Source: Hyphomicrobiales bacterium
GTDB taxonomy: Bacteria > Pseudomonadota > Alphaproteobacteria > Rhizobiales > Rhizobiaceae
Assembly (NCBI GenBank): GCA_900470805.1
Contig: UCCA01000018.1
Location: 186,001-250,000, forward strand
Direction of reading: 5' to 3'
DNA length: 64,000 bases
Shown: piece by piece, positions 24,901 through 33,893 of the stretch
How the letters are laid out: every line of letters begins with the position of its first letter
Position numbering within the stretch: the stretch's first letter is position 1
The notes under the pieces: model-generated
Databases searched by the model: none
Told to the model about the DNA's origin: nothing
What the model saw: only the letters and a program-made list of their open reading frames with translations
Translations under genes and position numbers: made by a program

Positions 24901-26238
24901 ATGTCACGCCAGTTGCATCTGAACTTGTTCCTGATGTCCCGAGGCCATCACGAGGGCGCCTGGCGTCACCCGGGCGCTAACCACAAGGCGCTGACCGATC
25001 TCGAGCTTTATGTGGAAGCCGCGCACATTGCCGAGACCGCCAAGTTCGACGCCGTATTCCTGGCGGACACGCTAGCGGCCGGGAACAGCAGCGGCTTGGC
25101 GTCGTCCGGGTCCCTTGAGCCGATTGTACTCCTGTCGCTTCTGGCAGCGCATACGAAGAAGATCGGCCTCATCGGCACAGCATCCACGACCTACAGCCTG
25201 CCCTATACACTCGCCCGGCAATACGCCACACTTGATCACCTTTCCAAGGGCCGTGCAGGCTGGAACATCGTGACGTCGTGGGCTCCCGAAGCAGGCGCGA
25301 ACTACGGCCTCCAGCAAAATGTCGATCATGGGGATCGCTACAAACTGGCCGAAGAGTTTGTGGAGGCGGTCGATGCCCTTTGGAAGAGCTTCCCGTCGGA
25401 CGCGGTTGTCGATGACCGCGATGGTGGGGTCTACATCGACACCAACCGCCTGAAGCCCGCCAACTACGAAGGCAATCACTACCGCACCAAGGGGCCGCTC
25501 AACGTTCCCGGCAGTCCACAGGGGCGTCCTGTCTACATCCAGGCCGGTCAATCGGATACGGGTCGAGCATTCGCCGCGCGCTGGGCAGAAGCGATATTCA
25601 CCGCCCACATGGCGATCGAATCGGCGAAGTCATTTTATTCCGACGTCAAAAACAGGGCGGTTGCATATGGCCGCAGGCCTGACGACATCGTTGTCTTGCC
25701 AGGGATCAGCGCAGCTATCGGCTCGACCCAAAAGGAGGCCGAACAGGTTTGGGAGGAACTTGATGCCCTGACCAGTACGGATGTCGGCCTCACGAGACTA
25801 TCGGCGCGGTTCGGCGGACACGACTTCCGCCATATTCCGCTCGATCGGCCGCTCACCAAGGACGATTTCCCAGACCCCAACGCAGTCGAGGCGTCGAAAA
25901 GCCGTGTTATTGGGTATGTGGACATGTCACTACGAGAAAAGCTTACGCTTCGTCAGTTGCTTCGCAAGCTCGCTGGTGCTCGCGGTCATCTCGCAGTGGC
26001 GGGCACACCGGAAGCAATCGCGGACCTGGTGCAGGAGTGGTTCCAGTCCGGCGCCGCTGATGGCTTCAATGTTATGCCGCCGATCATCAATAGCCAGTTA
26101 TCTCTCTTCGCAGACGAGGTCGTCCCAATCCTTCAGAAACGCGGTCTGTTTAGACTGGATTACGAAGGCGACACGCTGAGGTCTCATTTCGGCTTGGCGG
26201 CGGTGACAGGCGACAGCGCTTTTGCGCGATCCGCGTGA
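24901..26238 (+). CDS. FMN-dependent monooxygenase, NtaA/SnaA/DszA family
   Basis: A 445-residue luciferase-like enzyme of the bacterial two-component flavin monooxygenases. Family landmarks are an N-terminal LHLNLFLMSRGHHEGAWRHP, then FLADTLA, TASTTYSLPYTLARQYATLDHLS, RAGWNIVTS, and VYIQAGQSDTGRAFAARWAEAIF. It uses FMNH2 from a separate reductase to oxidise its substrate. The group includes nitrilotriacetate, dibenzothiophene sulfone and alkanesulfonate-related enzymes. Downstream of an SsuABC-like importer it most likely releases sulfite or opens a sulfone (inference). No flavin reductase lies in this operon; one is encoded at 29265-29867. Confidence 0.9.
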   Translation: MSRQLHLNLFLMSRGHHEGAWRHPGANHKALTDLELYVEAAHIAETAKFDAVFLADTLAAGNSSGLASSGSLEPIVLLSLLAAHTKKIGLIGTASTTYSLPYTLARQYATLDHLSKGRAGWNIVTSWAPEAGANYGLQQNVDHGDRYKLAEEFVEAVDALWKSFPSDAVVDDRDGGVYIDTNRLKPANYEGNHYRTKGPLNVPGSPQGRPVYIQAGQSDTGRAFAARWAEAIFTAHMAIESAKSFYSDVKNRAVAYGRRPDDIVVLPGISAAIGSTQKEAEQVWEELDALTSTDVGLTRLSARFGGHDFRHIPLDRPLTKDDFPDPNAVEASKSRVIGYVDMSLREKLTLRQLLRKLAGARGHLAVAGTPEAIADLVQEWFQSGAADGFNVMPPIINSQLSLFADEVVPILQKRGLFRLDYEGDTLRSHFGLAAVTGDSAFARSA

Positions 26239-26303
26239 CATTCCAACCCGCTGGTTCAGAGGACAGTTTCACAAGCAAATGGGTTCGAATTGTGCATGGC
26301 AGT

Positions 26304-26332
26304 CAGCCACCACGCCCTTATCGTGGCGGCTG
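26304..26332 (+). terminator. Possible stem-loop terminator of the sulfonate operon
   Basis: CAGCCACCACG (26304-26314) can pair with CGTGGCGGCTG (26322-26332) with one mismatch, across a 7-base loop. It lies 66 bases after the last stop. There is no T run, so it may act as a 3' stability element or a factor-dependent end. The remaining gap to 26490 shows nothing else recognisable. Confidence 0.3.
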
Positions 26333-26490
26333 ATACTGCTGCCGACGTCTTAAGCAGCGTTGCGGCGTCGGCGAGTTTATAGGCAGCCGTAGGCTCAGAC
26401 GTTTAACGACGAGCGGACGGCAGGCAAACTCGCGGCGACGAGGCCAGGCGTTATCAGGAAACTTTAAATGGCTCGCTCTCTTGCGAGCGC

Positions 26491-26796
26491 TTATATTCCC
26501 GAGCCGTCGAGTTCCAGCTCGCTCCTCCCCTCCCAAGCGGAGGGTGCCGTCATAATATCCACATCCGCTGATGGCATCGGCATCCAGCATTTGAGCTCAG
26601 GCTCCGCATATTCGATAATACGGCCCGGCGCGGAATCCGAGGAGCGCCAAGCCTCCGCACCGTATTGGTCACCGTTCGACCAAAATGCGAGGTCAACAGT
26701 TCCCGGACCCTGCTCAGAGGGGCGGATCGTAACGAGTATGCGACTGCCGTCTCTCGGCGCGGTCCGCATGTGCCGCCAGCGTTCTGGTTCTTCCAT
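26491..26796 (-). CDS. Conserved hypothetical protein of rhizobial type
   Basis: 101 residues from the ATG at 26796, which has an excellent GGAGGTGAAC ribosome site. The pattern WRHMRTAPRDGSRILVTIRP, AFWSNGDQYGAEAWR and ending LKCWMPMPSA resembles a short proteobacterial family that carries a TAPRDGxxIL start and a W-x-PLP end, sometimes phage-associated. Function is unknown. No signal peptide or membrane helix. It is a monocistronic unit that does not overlap the neighbouring VOC gene. Confidence 0.7.
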   Translation of the reverse strand: MEEPERWRHMRTAPRDGSRILVTIRPSEQGPGTVDLAFWSNGDQYGAEAWRSSDSAPGRIIEYAEPELKCWMPMPSADVDIMTAPSAWEGRSELELDGSGI

Positions 26797-26910
26797 GTTC
26801 ACCTCCAACTTTCAGGAGGGAGTGTCGCTCCGTGGGCTGAAACGGTCAACTGTCCGTTCGAACAAGCGCTCGGTGGTCGCCTTGACAAGCGTGGACACGC
26901 GATATCCCAC

Positions 26911-27321
26911 CTAATTTCGCGGAAAAGCGGCGCTCATGTCCATCCATATCGCCCCTAACACATGTCCGTCGGGATCAGCAAAGTCGCGCGTGTACATGAA
27001 ATCATGGTCCTCTATTGGGTTGATGTCGATAGTGCCGCCATTCTCTTGAGCGGCGTCAACCATCGCGTCAACGGCTTGGCGGCTGTCACAGGAAAGGGCG
27101 AGCATCACTTCGCTCGCTGTATTCGGTGGGATGGGGCGGTTGGTGAACGTTGCCCACTTATCGTGGGTAAGCAGCATGAAACTGATTGTCTCACTCCACA
27201 CCATGCATGCAGCGGTCTCGTCGCTGAACTGAACATTGCTCCTGAAACCAATAGCCTCATAGAAGACCTTGGAAATCTTGAGATCGCTCACCGGAAGGCT
27301 CACAAAAATCGTTCGGGTCAT
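26911..27321 (-). CDS. VOC-family (glyoxalase/bleomycin-resistance fold) protein
   Basis: 136 residues from the ATG at 27321, preceded by GAAAAGGTG; upstream in-frame residues lack a start signal. Paired beta-alpha-beta-beta-beta modules are visible: MTRTIFVSLPVSDLKISKVFYEAIGF (overlapping parts), then MLLTHDKW, SEVMLALSCDSRQAVDAMVDAA and DFADPDGHVLGAIWMD. The last segment is the usual metal-binding strand. This subgroup is generally annotated as glyoxalase-like with unknown substrate; metal ligands cannot be assigned safely. It stands alone and faces away from the gene at 27488. Confidence 0.85.
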   Translation of the reverse strand: MTRTIFVSLPVSDLKISKVFYEAIGFRSNVQFSDETAACMVWSETISFMLLTHDKWATFTNRPIPPNTASEVMLALSCDSRQAVDAMVDAAQENGGTIDINPIEDHDFMYTRDFADPDGHVLGAIWMDMSAAFPRN

Positions 27322-27487
27322 CACCTTTTCCCCTGTCGTACAAAATGCCGATTGGACTTGGCGGCTTAAGGTGACGGCGCAGACATCATCGAATTGCCTG
27401 TCGTCCCAAGCATGCCGGAACGCGGCCTTCATTTGGTTGAAATTGCTGCGTCTAAGGAAGCAGGATCAATCTTTCGAAAGATGCGAC

Positions 27488-27898
27488 ATGCAAGCCGTTC
27501 TCATCGCCATGACCATTCTTGGATGCAATGACAGTGTCACCCAATGCAATTACGTGGCAACAGTCGAAAAGCACTGGGAAACGGTGGCAACGTGTGATGC
27601 CGAATCCGAGAAGCAACTGCGGCATTATACGAGCATCAACTACCCGACGGTGATCGCCGTTTGCGAGCCGCCTCACCCACCGCTTCCGCCCGAACCGAAG
27701 ATCGTCGCCGTTGCTCCCGCGCCGTCGGTCCAACCTGCGGCAGAACCGCAGACCGGTGTTTCCGGACTTGCCGAGAGAGTGGCAGCAGAGGTACGCACGC
27801 ACCTTCCCTCTGGCCATTCGGTAAAATCAGCGCTGACAAAGCCCGTGCATTTCGTGTCCGGCGGATACTCCTGGGTCGTTCGGCGCCTCAGCAACTAA
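27488..27898 (+). CDS. Conserved hypothetical protein
   Basis: 136 residues from the ATG at 27488. The N-terminal part has four spaced cysteines (LGCNDSVTQCNYVAT, ATCDAES, AVCEPP), then a Pro-rich linker (PPHPPLPPEPKIVAVAPAP) and a C-terminal segment ending KPVHFVSGGYSWVVRRLSN. I do not recognise a named domain, but similar short proteins seem present in other Rhizobiaceae. The Met-Gln start followed by a short hydrophobic stretch is not a convincing signal peptide. Possibly secreted or membrane-associated. Confidence 0.6.
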   Translation: MQAVLIAMTILGCNDSVTQCNYVATVEKHWETVATCDAESEKQLRHYTSINYPTVIAVCEPPHPPLPPEPKIVAVAPAPSVQPAAEPQTGVSGLAERVAAEVRTHLPSGHSVKSALTKPVHFVSGGYSWVVRRLSN

Positions 27899-27999
27899 GC
27901 CTTTCCGACGGACAGAAACCGGATTGTGCCGTGCGCGGTCGCTTCTTCCTTGGCGGGGCCGCCAACTTCGGCGTGATTGCCAACGCGTGTCTATTTCGT

Positions 28000-29139
28000 T
28001 CAGGCAGCAGCCAATGCCGTCATCTGAGCATAGCCGCGCGCAGATTGCCGCTGCTCGGCAACATGCAGCTTCTCGACCATCTCCAACAGTTCTTGCACCG
28101 CGCCATGCGCCGTGTCGCGGTTACCGAAATTCTGCAGCAGGCGGCCGCAGACATTGGAGAGCATCGTGCCCGAGGCCGTTCTCGACGCCTCGCGCCAGAG
28201 CAGCGTCGCCTCGACGAAGATGACGCTGACATCGCGAGCAAGGCCGGCGGATTCATAGAGCGCGCGCACGGCGTGCATGCGGCCAGTGGCGAGGATCGAG
28301 CGCACCCGCCGTTCATCGCAAGCTGTCAGATTGACGATGGCGCCGGCGAAGAACTCGATCTTGCCGGAGCAAAGCGCGTGCATCAGGAAGGACGGCGTCA
28401 GCTGTCCGGTGGCGCGCAGGTGTTCGACGAGATCGGCAACCTCGCGCGGCGCGATCTCGCCGGCAATCGACACGACGGCCGCTTCTGTTGCCTCACGGGC
28501 AACGCGCTGCAGGCGGCCGGCACCGATGGCTGCCTGGGCCAGCGGCAGGTTGACGAGAGCGTTGCTGACATGCCGGGTCAGAAGCTGGCGGGCATCGGCC
28601 GGCAGGTCCGCGCGGTCGAGCAGCATGTTGCGGACATCGCAGCAATCACCGAGCCGTTCGGCGATCCGCTTCAGCGATTGCGGCGCCACGGCCGCGCCCT
28701 CATTTTCCAGCAGGCAGAGGATGTCCTCTTCCTCGCCGATCTCGGCGATGGCCGCGGCGACCGGGCGCGAGATCGTCGCGCGGGCGGCGATCAGCATGCG
28801 GGTGACGGCGCTGCCACGGGCAGCGAGATCAATCAGGTCGGAATCGGTGAGAAGCGGCGAGCAAGTAATGGCGTGGCAGGCAATCTCGGCCTGGTCTGAC
28901 GCCAGCGACAGCACGATGGCACGCGGAGCATCGGGCGACCACGCGACCGCCTCGGCCATCGCCAATCGCACCTTGGGCGACGGATCGTCCAGCAGGAAAG
29001 CCATCGCCATCTCGGCGGCATTTCGCTCGTCGGCCGACATGTCCGACTGCAGATAGGCCCTGCCGAGCGCGCTTGCCGCCTTGGCCCTATCCCCGGCCTT
29101 GGCGGTTTCAACCCAACGAAGAAAAGCGTCTACGATCAC
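28000..29139 (-). CDS. DUF2336 domain protein (HEAT-like helical repeats)
   Basis: A 379-residue all-helical cytoplasmic protein of the DUF2336 family, which is largely restricted to Alphaproteobacteria. It reads as repeated paired helices (LLDDPSPKVRLAMAEAVAWSP; DLIDLAARGSAVTRMLIAARATIS; DLPADARQLLTRHVS), consistent with HEAT-type scaffolding. No catalytic motif is evident. The first ATG at 29139 gives a start matching the family. A perfect 11-bp inverted repeat at 29217-29255 lies 78-116 bases upstream. Biological role unknown. Confidence 0.85.
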   Translation of the reverse strand: MIVDAFLRWVETAKAGDRAKAASALGRAYLQSDMSADERNAAEMAMAFLLDDPSPKVRLAMAEAVAWSPDAPRAIVLSLASDQAEIACHAITCSPLLTDSDLIDLAARGSAVTRMLIAARATISRPVAAAIAEIGEEEDILCLLENEGAAVAPQSLKRIAERLGDCCDVRNMLLDRADLPADARQLLTRHVSNALVNLPLAQAAIGAGRLQRVAREATEAAVVSIAGEIAPREVADLVEHLRATGQLTPSFLMHALCSGKIEFFAGAIVNLTACDERRVRSILATGRMHAVRALYESAGLARDVSVIFVEATLLWREASRTASGTMLSNVCGRLLQNFGNRDTAHGAVQELLEMVEKLHVAEQRQSARGYAQMTALAAA

Positions 29140-29216
29140 TGCGAACCCCGATCCTCAAGTGCGATTCTCTCGCAGCCCAAGCGTTGAGGATGACGGTAGC
29201 GGCAAAAAGTTTATGA

Positions 29217-29255
29217 TTGGTTCATCATATTCATTAACCCTCGCTGATGAACCAA
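29217..29255. repeat. Perfect 11-bp inverted repeat between flavin-reductase and DUF2336 genes
   Basis: TTGGTTCATCA (29217-29227) and TGATGAACCAA (29245-29255) are exact reverse complements separated by 17 bases. It is 9 bases beyond the 3' end of the flavin-reductase gene and 78 upstream of DUF2336. It could be an RNA hairpin ending the leftward flavin-reductase transcript (a T-rich stretch follows about 10 bases later on the minus strand) or a protein-binding site. Confidence 0.55.
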
Positions 29256-29264
29256 CAGTGTGTC

Positions 29265-29867
29265 TCAGACCTTCGGCCGGAACAGCTCGAAGACCTCGCT
29301 GCTGTCGCTGTAATCCATATATCCGAGACGGGCGATCGGCTGGGCCAGCGCCATATCGATGCGGCCCTCGCGCAGGATCGCTTCGTCGATATGAATGCCG
29401 ACCACCTGCCCGAAGACCATGACGTTTTCCGATGGTTCGCCGGACAGCGATTTCGGCTCGATGATCTCCGTCACCTTGCACTCCAGCACCGCGAAGGCTT
29501 CGGCAACGTAAGGAGCCGCGACCAGCTCACCCCGGCTTGGCGTCAGCCCTGCCAGCGCGAATTCGTCGACGCCATAGGGCACGGCAGCCGACGAGGCGTT
29601 CATCTTGTCGATCAGGTGCCGGCTGACGAAGTTGCAGGTGAACTCCCCTGTCTCGCTGGCATTGCGAAAACTGTGCTTGCGGCCGCTGGACGAAAACATC
29701 ACCAGCTTCGGGCGATCGGATACCGCATTGAAGAAGGAATACGGCGCCAGGTTGATCGAGCCATCACTGCCCCGGCTGCCGATCCAGCCGATCGGTCTAG
29801 GAGACACGATCGCCTTGAACGGGTCATGTGCGAGGCCGTGGCGGTTTTCGTCGGTGCTGTAGAACAT
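29265..29867 (-). CDS. Flavin reductase-like FMN-binding protein
   Basis: 200 residues from the ATG at 29867, whose first bases overlap the nitroreductase stop (TGATG). The split-barrel flavin_reduct domain shows AIVSPRPIGWIGSRGSDGSINLAPYSFFNAVSDRP in overlapping parts, followed by SFRNASETGEFTCNFVS. These are the FMN/NAD(P)H contacts of the DIM6/NTAB family. Members reduce FMN for two-component monooxygenases or bind flavin in other roles. It is coupled to the nitroreductase gene. It could also supply FMNH2 to the DszA-type enzyme at 24901, but that is inference. Confidence 0.88.
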   Translation of the reverse strand: MFYSTDENRHGLAHDPFKAIVSPRPIGWIGSRGSDGSINLAPYSFFNAVSDRPKLVMFSSSGRKHSFRNASETGEFTCNFVSRHLIDKMNASSAAVPYGVDEFALAGLTPSRGELVAAPYVAEAFAVLECKVTEIIEPKSLSGEPSENVMVFGQVVGIHIDEAILREGRIDMALAQPIARLGYMDYSDSSEVFELFRPKV

Positions 29868-30451
29868 CAGTTTTCGCCGCCGACCCAGGTCACCGTCTGC
29901 GAGAGTTCGGGACGCGGGCGCTCGATCGCCGGGAAGGTCGTCGAGCCCATGTGAATATAGCCGGCAACCCGTTCGCCCGGCTCTATGCCGAGCAGCGGAA
30001 AGGCGCGCTCGTCGTAGGCGAACCATTCCGTCAACCAGTTGGCGACCCAGCCGTGGGCGTTGGCCGCCAGAATGACGTTGAGGCAAAGCGCGCCGGCAGA
30101 CATCAACTGCTCCCATTCCGGAATCTTGACGTGCGGGCCGGCCTTGCTGACGACGGCGATAACAACAGGTGCGCGCGTGAAGCGGCTGCGCTCGACCGCT
30201 ATCATCTCGTCCGACAGATCGGGCTTCTTCTCGATCGCGAGCTTCAGGAGTTCCTCACCGATGCGGGCACGCTCTTCGCCGCGATAGACGATGAAGCGCC
30301 ATGGAGCGATCTTGCCGTGGTCGGGCACGCGCGAGGCAAGCCGCAGTATCTCCTCGATCTCTGCCTTCTCAGGACCTGGCTCCGACATCTGGAACGCGGG
30401 AATGGAGCGGCGAACGCCGAGATAGTCGATCAGCTTGATATCGGATGTCAT
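29867..30451 (-). CDS. Nitroreductase family protein
   Basis: 194 residues, the short nitroreductase form. Typical landmarks are [45 protein letters not shown] (overlapping parts), an FMN-phosphate-binding Arg-Arg-Ser near the N-terminus, [21 protein letters not shown] and a C-terminal [11 protein letters not shown]. The family binds FMN and reduces nitro, quinone or enone groups with NAD(P)H. It is the first gene of a two-gene transcript with the flavin-reductase-like gene; the 84-base gap to the right is a divergent promoter region shared with the exported-protein gene. Confidence 0.9.
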   Translation of the reverse strand: MTSDIKLIDYLGVRRSIPAFQMSEPGPEKAEIEEILRLASRVPDHGKIAPWRFIVYRGEERARIGEELLKLAIEKKPDLSDEMIAVERSRFTRAPVVIAVVSKAGPHVKIPEWEQLMSAGALCLNVILAANAHGWVANWLTEWFAYDERAFPLLGIEPGERVAGYIHMGSTTFPAIERPRPELSQTVTWVGGEN

Positions 30452-30535
30452 ATTGAGGATACTTTCGTTTTCGTAACGGTCATTTCATCACGGTCTGGGG
30501 ATGGGTCTTGAATTTGCCATCGCGTTGGTCTTGAA

Positions 30536-31678
30536 GTGGCCTCTGTCATTTCAGTTGTCAATTGGTTCGCAAAACACATGCCCGGCATTTTGCCCATCGC
30601 GCGCTCTGGTCTTGCCGCCGCACTTGTTGCCTTGACGCCCTTGAGCGCGACAGCGCAGGACGCGTTCAAGGAGTTCAAGCAGCTCGACACCACGGCCAAG
30701 ATGCCGAAGCTCAACGCCTTCATCGCCCCCGGCGGCGTGCCGCAGGGTACGAAGCTGCATGCGGTCGCGCTCGAGGCGAAGCTGACGGCATCGGGCGATG
30801 CGGTGCAGGATGGCCTGTCGTGGTACGTGTTCAGCCCGGTTGCCGGCAGCGACGGCAAGCTGCCGCTGATCGCCAGTTCGCAGGGCGGCTCGGCCGATTT
30901 CCAGCTCGCGCCCGGCGACTATTTCGTCAACGTTTCCTTCGGTCGCGCAGGCGTGACCCGCAAGCTCTCCGTTCCTGAAGACGGTGCCGTTGAAAAGCAG
31001 ACCATGGTGCTGGAGGCCGGCGGCCTGTTGCTGAACGCGGTATCCGGCTCGGACGTGCGCATCCGCCCGAACCAGCTGAGCTTCTCGATCTATTCCGCCG
31101 ACGTTCGCGACGATGGCGAGCGCGGCCTTGTGATGGCTGACGTACCGCCCGATACAGTCGTGCGGCTCAATGCCGGCACCTATCACGTGGTGTCGGAATA
31201 TGGCGATACCAATGCGTCGGTGCGTGCCGACATCCAGGTGGAAGCCGGCAAGCTCACCGAGGCGACGCTGCAGCACAAGGCGGCGCAGATCAACTTCAAG
31301 CTGGTTTCTGAAAAGGGCGGTGAGGCGGTTGCCGATACCGCCTGGTCTATCCTGACCGCAGCAGGCGACAGCGTCGGTGAGAGCGTCAGCGCGTTTCCGA
31401 CCATGGTGCTGGCCGAGGGCGAGTATTCCGCCGTCGCCCGCAACAAGGACAAGATCTACCAGCGCGATTTCAAGGTCGTGGCCGGCAAGAACACCGATGT
31501 CGAGGTGCTGATGCAGGACGTGCAGCCCGAGCAGGCGCCGGCTGCCACGACGCTGCAACAGCTTCCGCCGGAACAACAAGGACAAGCGCAGGCCGGCCAG
31601 ACGCAGGCGCATGAAGCCCTGCCCTCATTCGAGCAGCTTCAGAGCGGCAGCGCCGGCAACAGCGTCGACTCCGACTGA
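30536..31678 (+). CDS. Exported beta-rich protein of unknown function
   Basis: 380 residues if the GTG at 30536 is used, 366 if the ATG at 30578 is; the latter begins a textbook signal peptide (PGILPIARSGLAAALVALTP, cleavage near ATAQ) and may be the true start. The mature protein has repeated beta-sandwich-like modules, e.g. LAPGDYFVNVSFGRAGVTRKL, LNAGTYHVVSEYGDTNASV and LAEGEYSAVARNKDKIYQRDF, each with a G-x-Y turn like carboxypeptidase-regulatory folds. A Gln/Ala-rich disordered tail (about 335-380) follows. Probably periplasmic. A bidirectional terminator follows. Confidence 0.8.
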   Translation: MASVISVVNWFAKHMPGILPIARSGLAAALVALTPLSATAQDAFKEFKQLDTTAKMPKLNAFIAPGGVPQGTKLHAVALEAKLTASGDAVQDGLSWYVFSPVAGSDGKLPLIASSQGGSADFQLAPGDYFVNVSFGRAGVTRKLSVPEDGAVEKQTMVLEAGGLLLNAVSGSDVRIRPNQLSFSIYSADVRDDGERGLVMADVPPDTVVRLNAGTYHVVSEYGDTNASVRADIQVEAGKLTEATLQHKAAQINFKLVSEKGGEAVADTAWSILTAAGDSVGESVSAFPTMVLAEGEYSAVARNKDKIYQRDFKVVAGKNTDVEVLMQDVQPEQAPAATTLQQLPPEQQGQAQAGQTQAHEALPSFEQLQSGSAGNSVDSD

Positions 31679-31710
31679 TCGCACATCAATTTCTAGCCAT
31701 TCATGCAAAA

Positions 31711-31739
31711 CGCCCGGTCTCTGCAGACCGGGCGTCTTT
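31711..31739. terminator. Bidirectional intrinsic terminator between convergent genes
   Basis: CGCCCGGTCT (31711-31720), loop CTGC, AGACCGGGCG (31725-31734), followed by TCTTT on the plus strand and preceded by AAAA (T run on the minus strand). It lies between the exported-protein gene and the 3' end of thrS and can serve both. Confidence 0.85.
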
Positions 31740-31763
31740 CGTTGGTTCGTACCAAAAGCGACC

Positions 31764-33770
31764 TCAGGCCGCCTTGGCTTTCTTGGCTGCGGCCTTGCGG
31801 ATCAGATCCGGCGGCGTCGCCTCAAGCGTCAGGCTGGCGATCGCCTCGTCGAGCGACATGGAGGTCTGCTCCTGGCTGCCGAGACGACGGATGTTGACCG
31901 TGCGCTCCTCGGCTTCCTTCCTGCCGCAGACGATGATCACAGGCACCTTGGTGACCGAGTGTTCGCGGACCTTGTAGTTGATCTTCTCGTTGCGGAAGTC
32001 GGTCTCGACGTGGAGACCAGCTTCGCGCAGCGCCTCGGCGACTTCCTCGCCGTAGGCGTCGGCTTCCGAGGTGATCGTGGCGACGACGATCTGCAGCGGT
32101 GAAATCCACAGCGGCAGATGGCCGGCAAAGTTCTCGATCAGGATGCCGAGGAAGCGTTCCATCGAGCCGCAGATGGCGCGATGGATCATCACCGGCTGCG
32201 TCTTTTCCGAGTTGCTGTCGATGTAGAAGGCACCAAAGCGCTCCGGCAGGTTGAAGTCGACCTGCGTCGTACCGCACTGCCATTCGCGACCGATCGCGTC
32301 TTTCAGCGTATACTCGAACTTTGGACCATAGAAAGCGCCCTCGCCCGGCAGGATGCCGGTCTTGATGCGGCCGCCGGATTGCGCCTCGATCTGCTTCAGC
32401 ACATCAAGCATGACGCTTTCGGCGCGATCCCACAGGGCATCCGAGCCAACGCGCTTTTCCGGACGGGTCGACAGCTTCACGACGATTTCCTCGAAACCGA
32501 AGTCATCGTAGACGGAGAGGATAAGATTGTTGATCCGCAGGCATTCCGCAGCGAGCTGTTCATCCGTGCAGAAGACGTGCGCATCGTCCTGCGTGAAGCC
32601 GCGCACGCGCATCAGGCCATGTAGCGCGCCGGAGGCTTCGTAACGGTGAACGGTGCCGAACTCGGCAAGACGGATCGGCAGTTCGCGATAAGACTTCAAG
32701 CCGTGCTTGAAGATCTGCACGTGACCCGGGCAGTTCATCGGCTTCAGCGCGAAGACGCGGTTGTCGGCTTCCTTGTCGTCGGGATGGGTGAAAGCATAAG
32801 CCGACTTCACTGCGAACATGTTCTCCTGATACCAGCCCCAGTGACCCGAGGTTTCCCAGAGCGAGGCATCAAGTACCTGCGGGGCGTTGACCTCTTCATA
32901 GGTGCCAGCCAGACGACGGCGCATGTAGGAGGTCAAGGCCTGGAACATGCGCCAGCCCTTGCCGTGCCAGAAGACGACGCCCGGGCCTTCTTCCTGGAAA
33001 TGGAACAGATCCATCTCGCGGCCAAGCTTGCGGTGATCGCGCTTTTCGGCTTCGGCCAGCATGTGCAGGTAGTTGTCGAGATCCGCCTGCTCGGCCCAGG
33101 CCGTGCCGTAGATGCGCGACAGCATCGCGTTGTTGCTATCACCGCGCCAATAGGCGCCGGCGACCTTCATCAGCTTGAAGGCAGTGCCGACCTGGCCGGT
33201 GGAGGCCATATGCGGGCCGCGGCAAAGGTCGAACCATTCGCCCTGATTGTAGATCTTCAGGTCCTGGCCTTCGGGGATCGCATCGACGAGCTCGACCTTG
33301 TAGTTCTCGCCTTTGGCGGCGAACACTTCCTTGGCCTTCTCGCGCGACCAGATCTGCTTGGTGAAGGCAGCGTTGCGGGAGATGATTTCCTTCATCTTCT
33401 TTTCGATCCGGGGCAGATCGTCGGGGGTGAAGGGCTCGTTCTTCGCAAAGTCGTAATAGAAGCCGTTCTCGATCACCGGGCCGATCGTCACCTGTGTGCC
33501 GGGCCACAATTCTTGAACGGCCTCGGCCATGACGTGGGCGGCGTCGTGCCGGATCAGCTCCAGCGCGCGGCTGTCGCTGCGGGTAATGATCTCGATCTTG
33601 CCGTCGACGACGGGATCGGAGAGGTCGCGCACGGTGCCGTCGATAGCGATGGCGACGGCCTTCTTGGCAAGCGACTTCGAAATGGATTCTGCGACATCCT
33701 TGCCGGTTGCGCCGGCATCGTAGCTGCGCACCGAACCATCGGGAAATGTCAGGGAAACGGATTGGGACAT
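31764..33770 (-). CDS. thrS: Threonine--tRNA ligase
   Basis: 668 residues from the ATG at 33770, preceded by AAGGAGAATCTAG; an upstream in-frame ATG at 33818 lacks a ribosome site. Domain order is TGS (about 1-62), the editing domain with [12 protein letters not shown] (HxxxH), the class II catalytic core with zinc ligands in [10 protein letters not shown] and in [21 protein letters not shown], motif 3 near [18 protein letters not shown], and the C-terminal anticodon-binding domain (about 565-650). It charges tRNA-Thr in the cytoplasm. The C-terminus ends in a Lys/Ala-rich tail ([10 protein letters not shown]), common in rhizobia. Confidence 0.98.
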   Translation of the reverse strand: MSQSVSLTFPDGSVRSYDAGATGKDVAESISKSLAKKAVAIAIDGTVRDLSDPVVDGKIEIITRSDSRALELIRHDAAHVMAEAVQELWPGTQVTIGPVIENGFYYDFAKNEPFTPDDLPRIEKKMKEIISRNAAFTKQIWSREKAKEVFAAKGENYKVELVDAIPEGQDLKIYNQGEWFDLCRGPHMASTGQVGTAFKLMKVAGAYWRGDSNNAMLSRIYGTAWAEQADLDNYLHMLAEAEKRDHRKLGREMDLFHFQEEGPGVVFWHGKGWRMFQALTSYMRRRLAGTYEEVNAPQVLDASLWETSGHWGWYQENMFAVKSAYAFTHPDDKEADNRVFALKPMNCPGHVQIFKHGLKSYRELPIRLAEFGTVHRYEASGALHGLMRVRGFTQDDAHVFCTDEQLAAECLRINNLILSVYDDFGFEEIVVKLSTRPEKRVGSDALWDRAESVMLDVLKQIEAQSGGRIKTGILPGEGAFYGPKFEYTLKDAIGREWQCGTTQVDFNLPERFGAFYIDSNSEKTQPVMIHRAICGSMERFLGILIENFAGHLPLWISPLQIVVATITSEADAYGEEVAEALREAGLHVETDFRNEKINYKVREHSVTKVPVIIVCGRKEAEERTVNIRRLGSQEQTSMSLDEAIASLTLEATPPDLIRKAAAKKAKAA

Positions 33771-33893
33771 TCTAGATTCTCCTTGTCCAGTCCCGCCAAC
33801 GAATGCGGGTGGTTGCAATGACGCGTTTCGCCGCCGCGAATACGCCGCCGCCTGATACCGAGATTTGCCGCTCTAGTAAAGAAAAAGACTTTT

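Noticed and set aside
26318..26590. A 90-codon minus-strand open frame in the gap after the FMN monooxygenase
   Set aside because: Arg-rich, no ribosome site, and it overlaps the better supported gene at 26491-26796.
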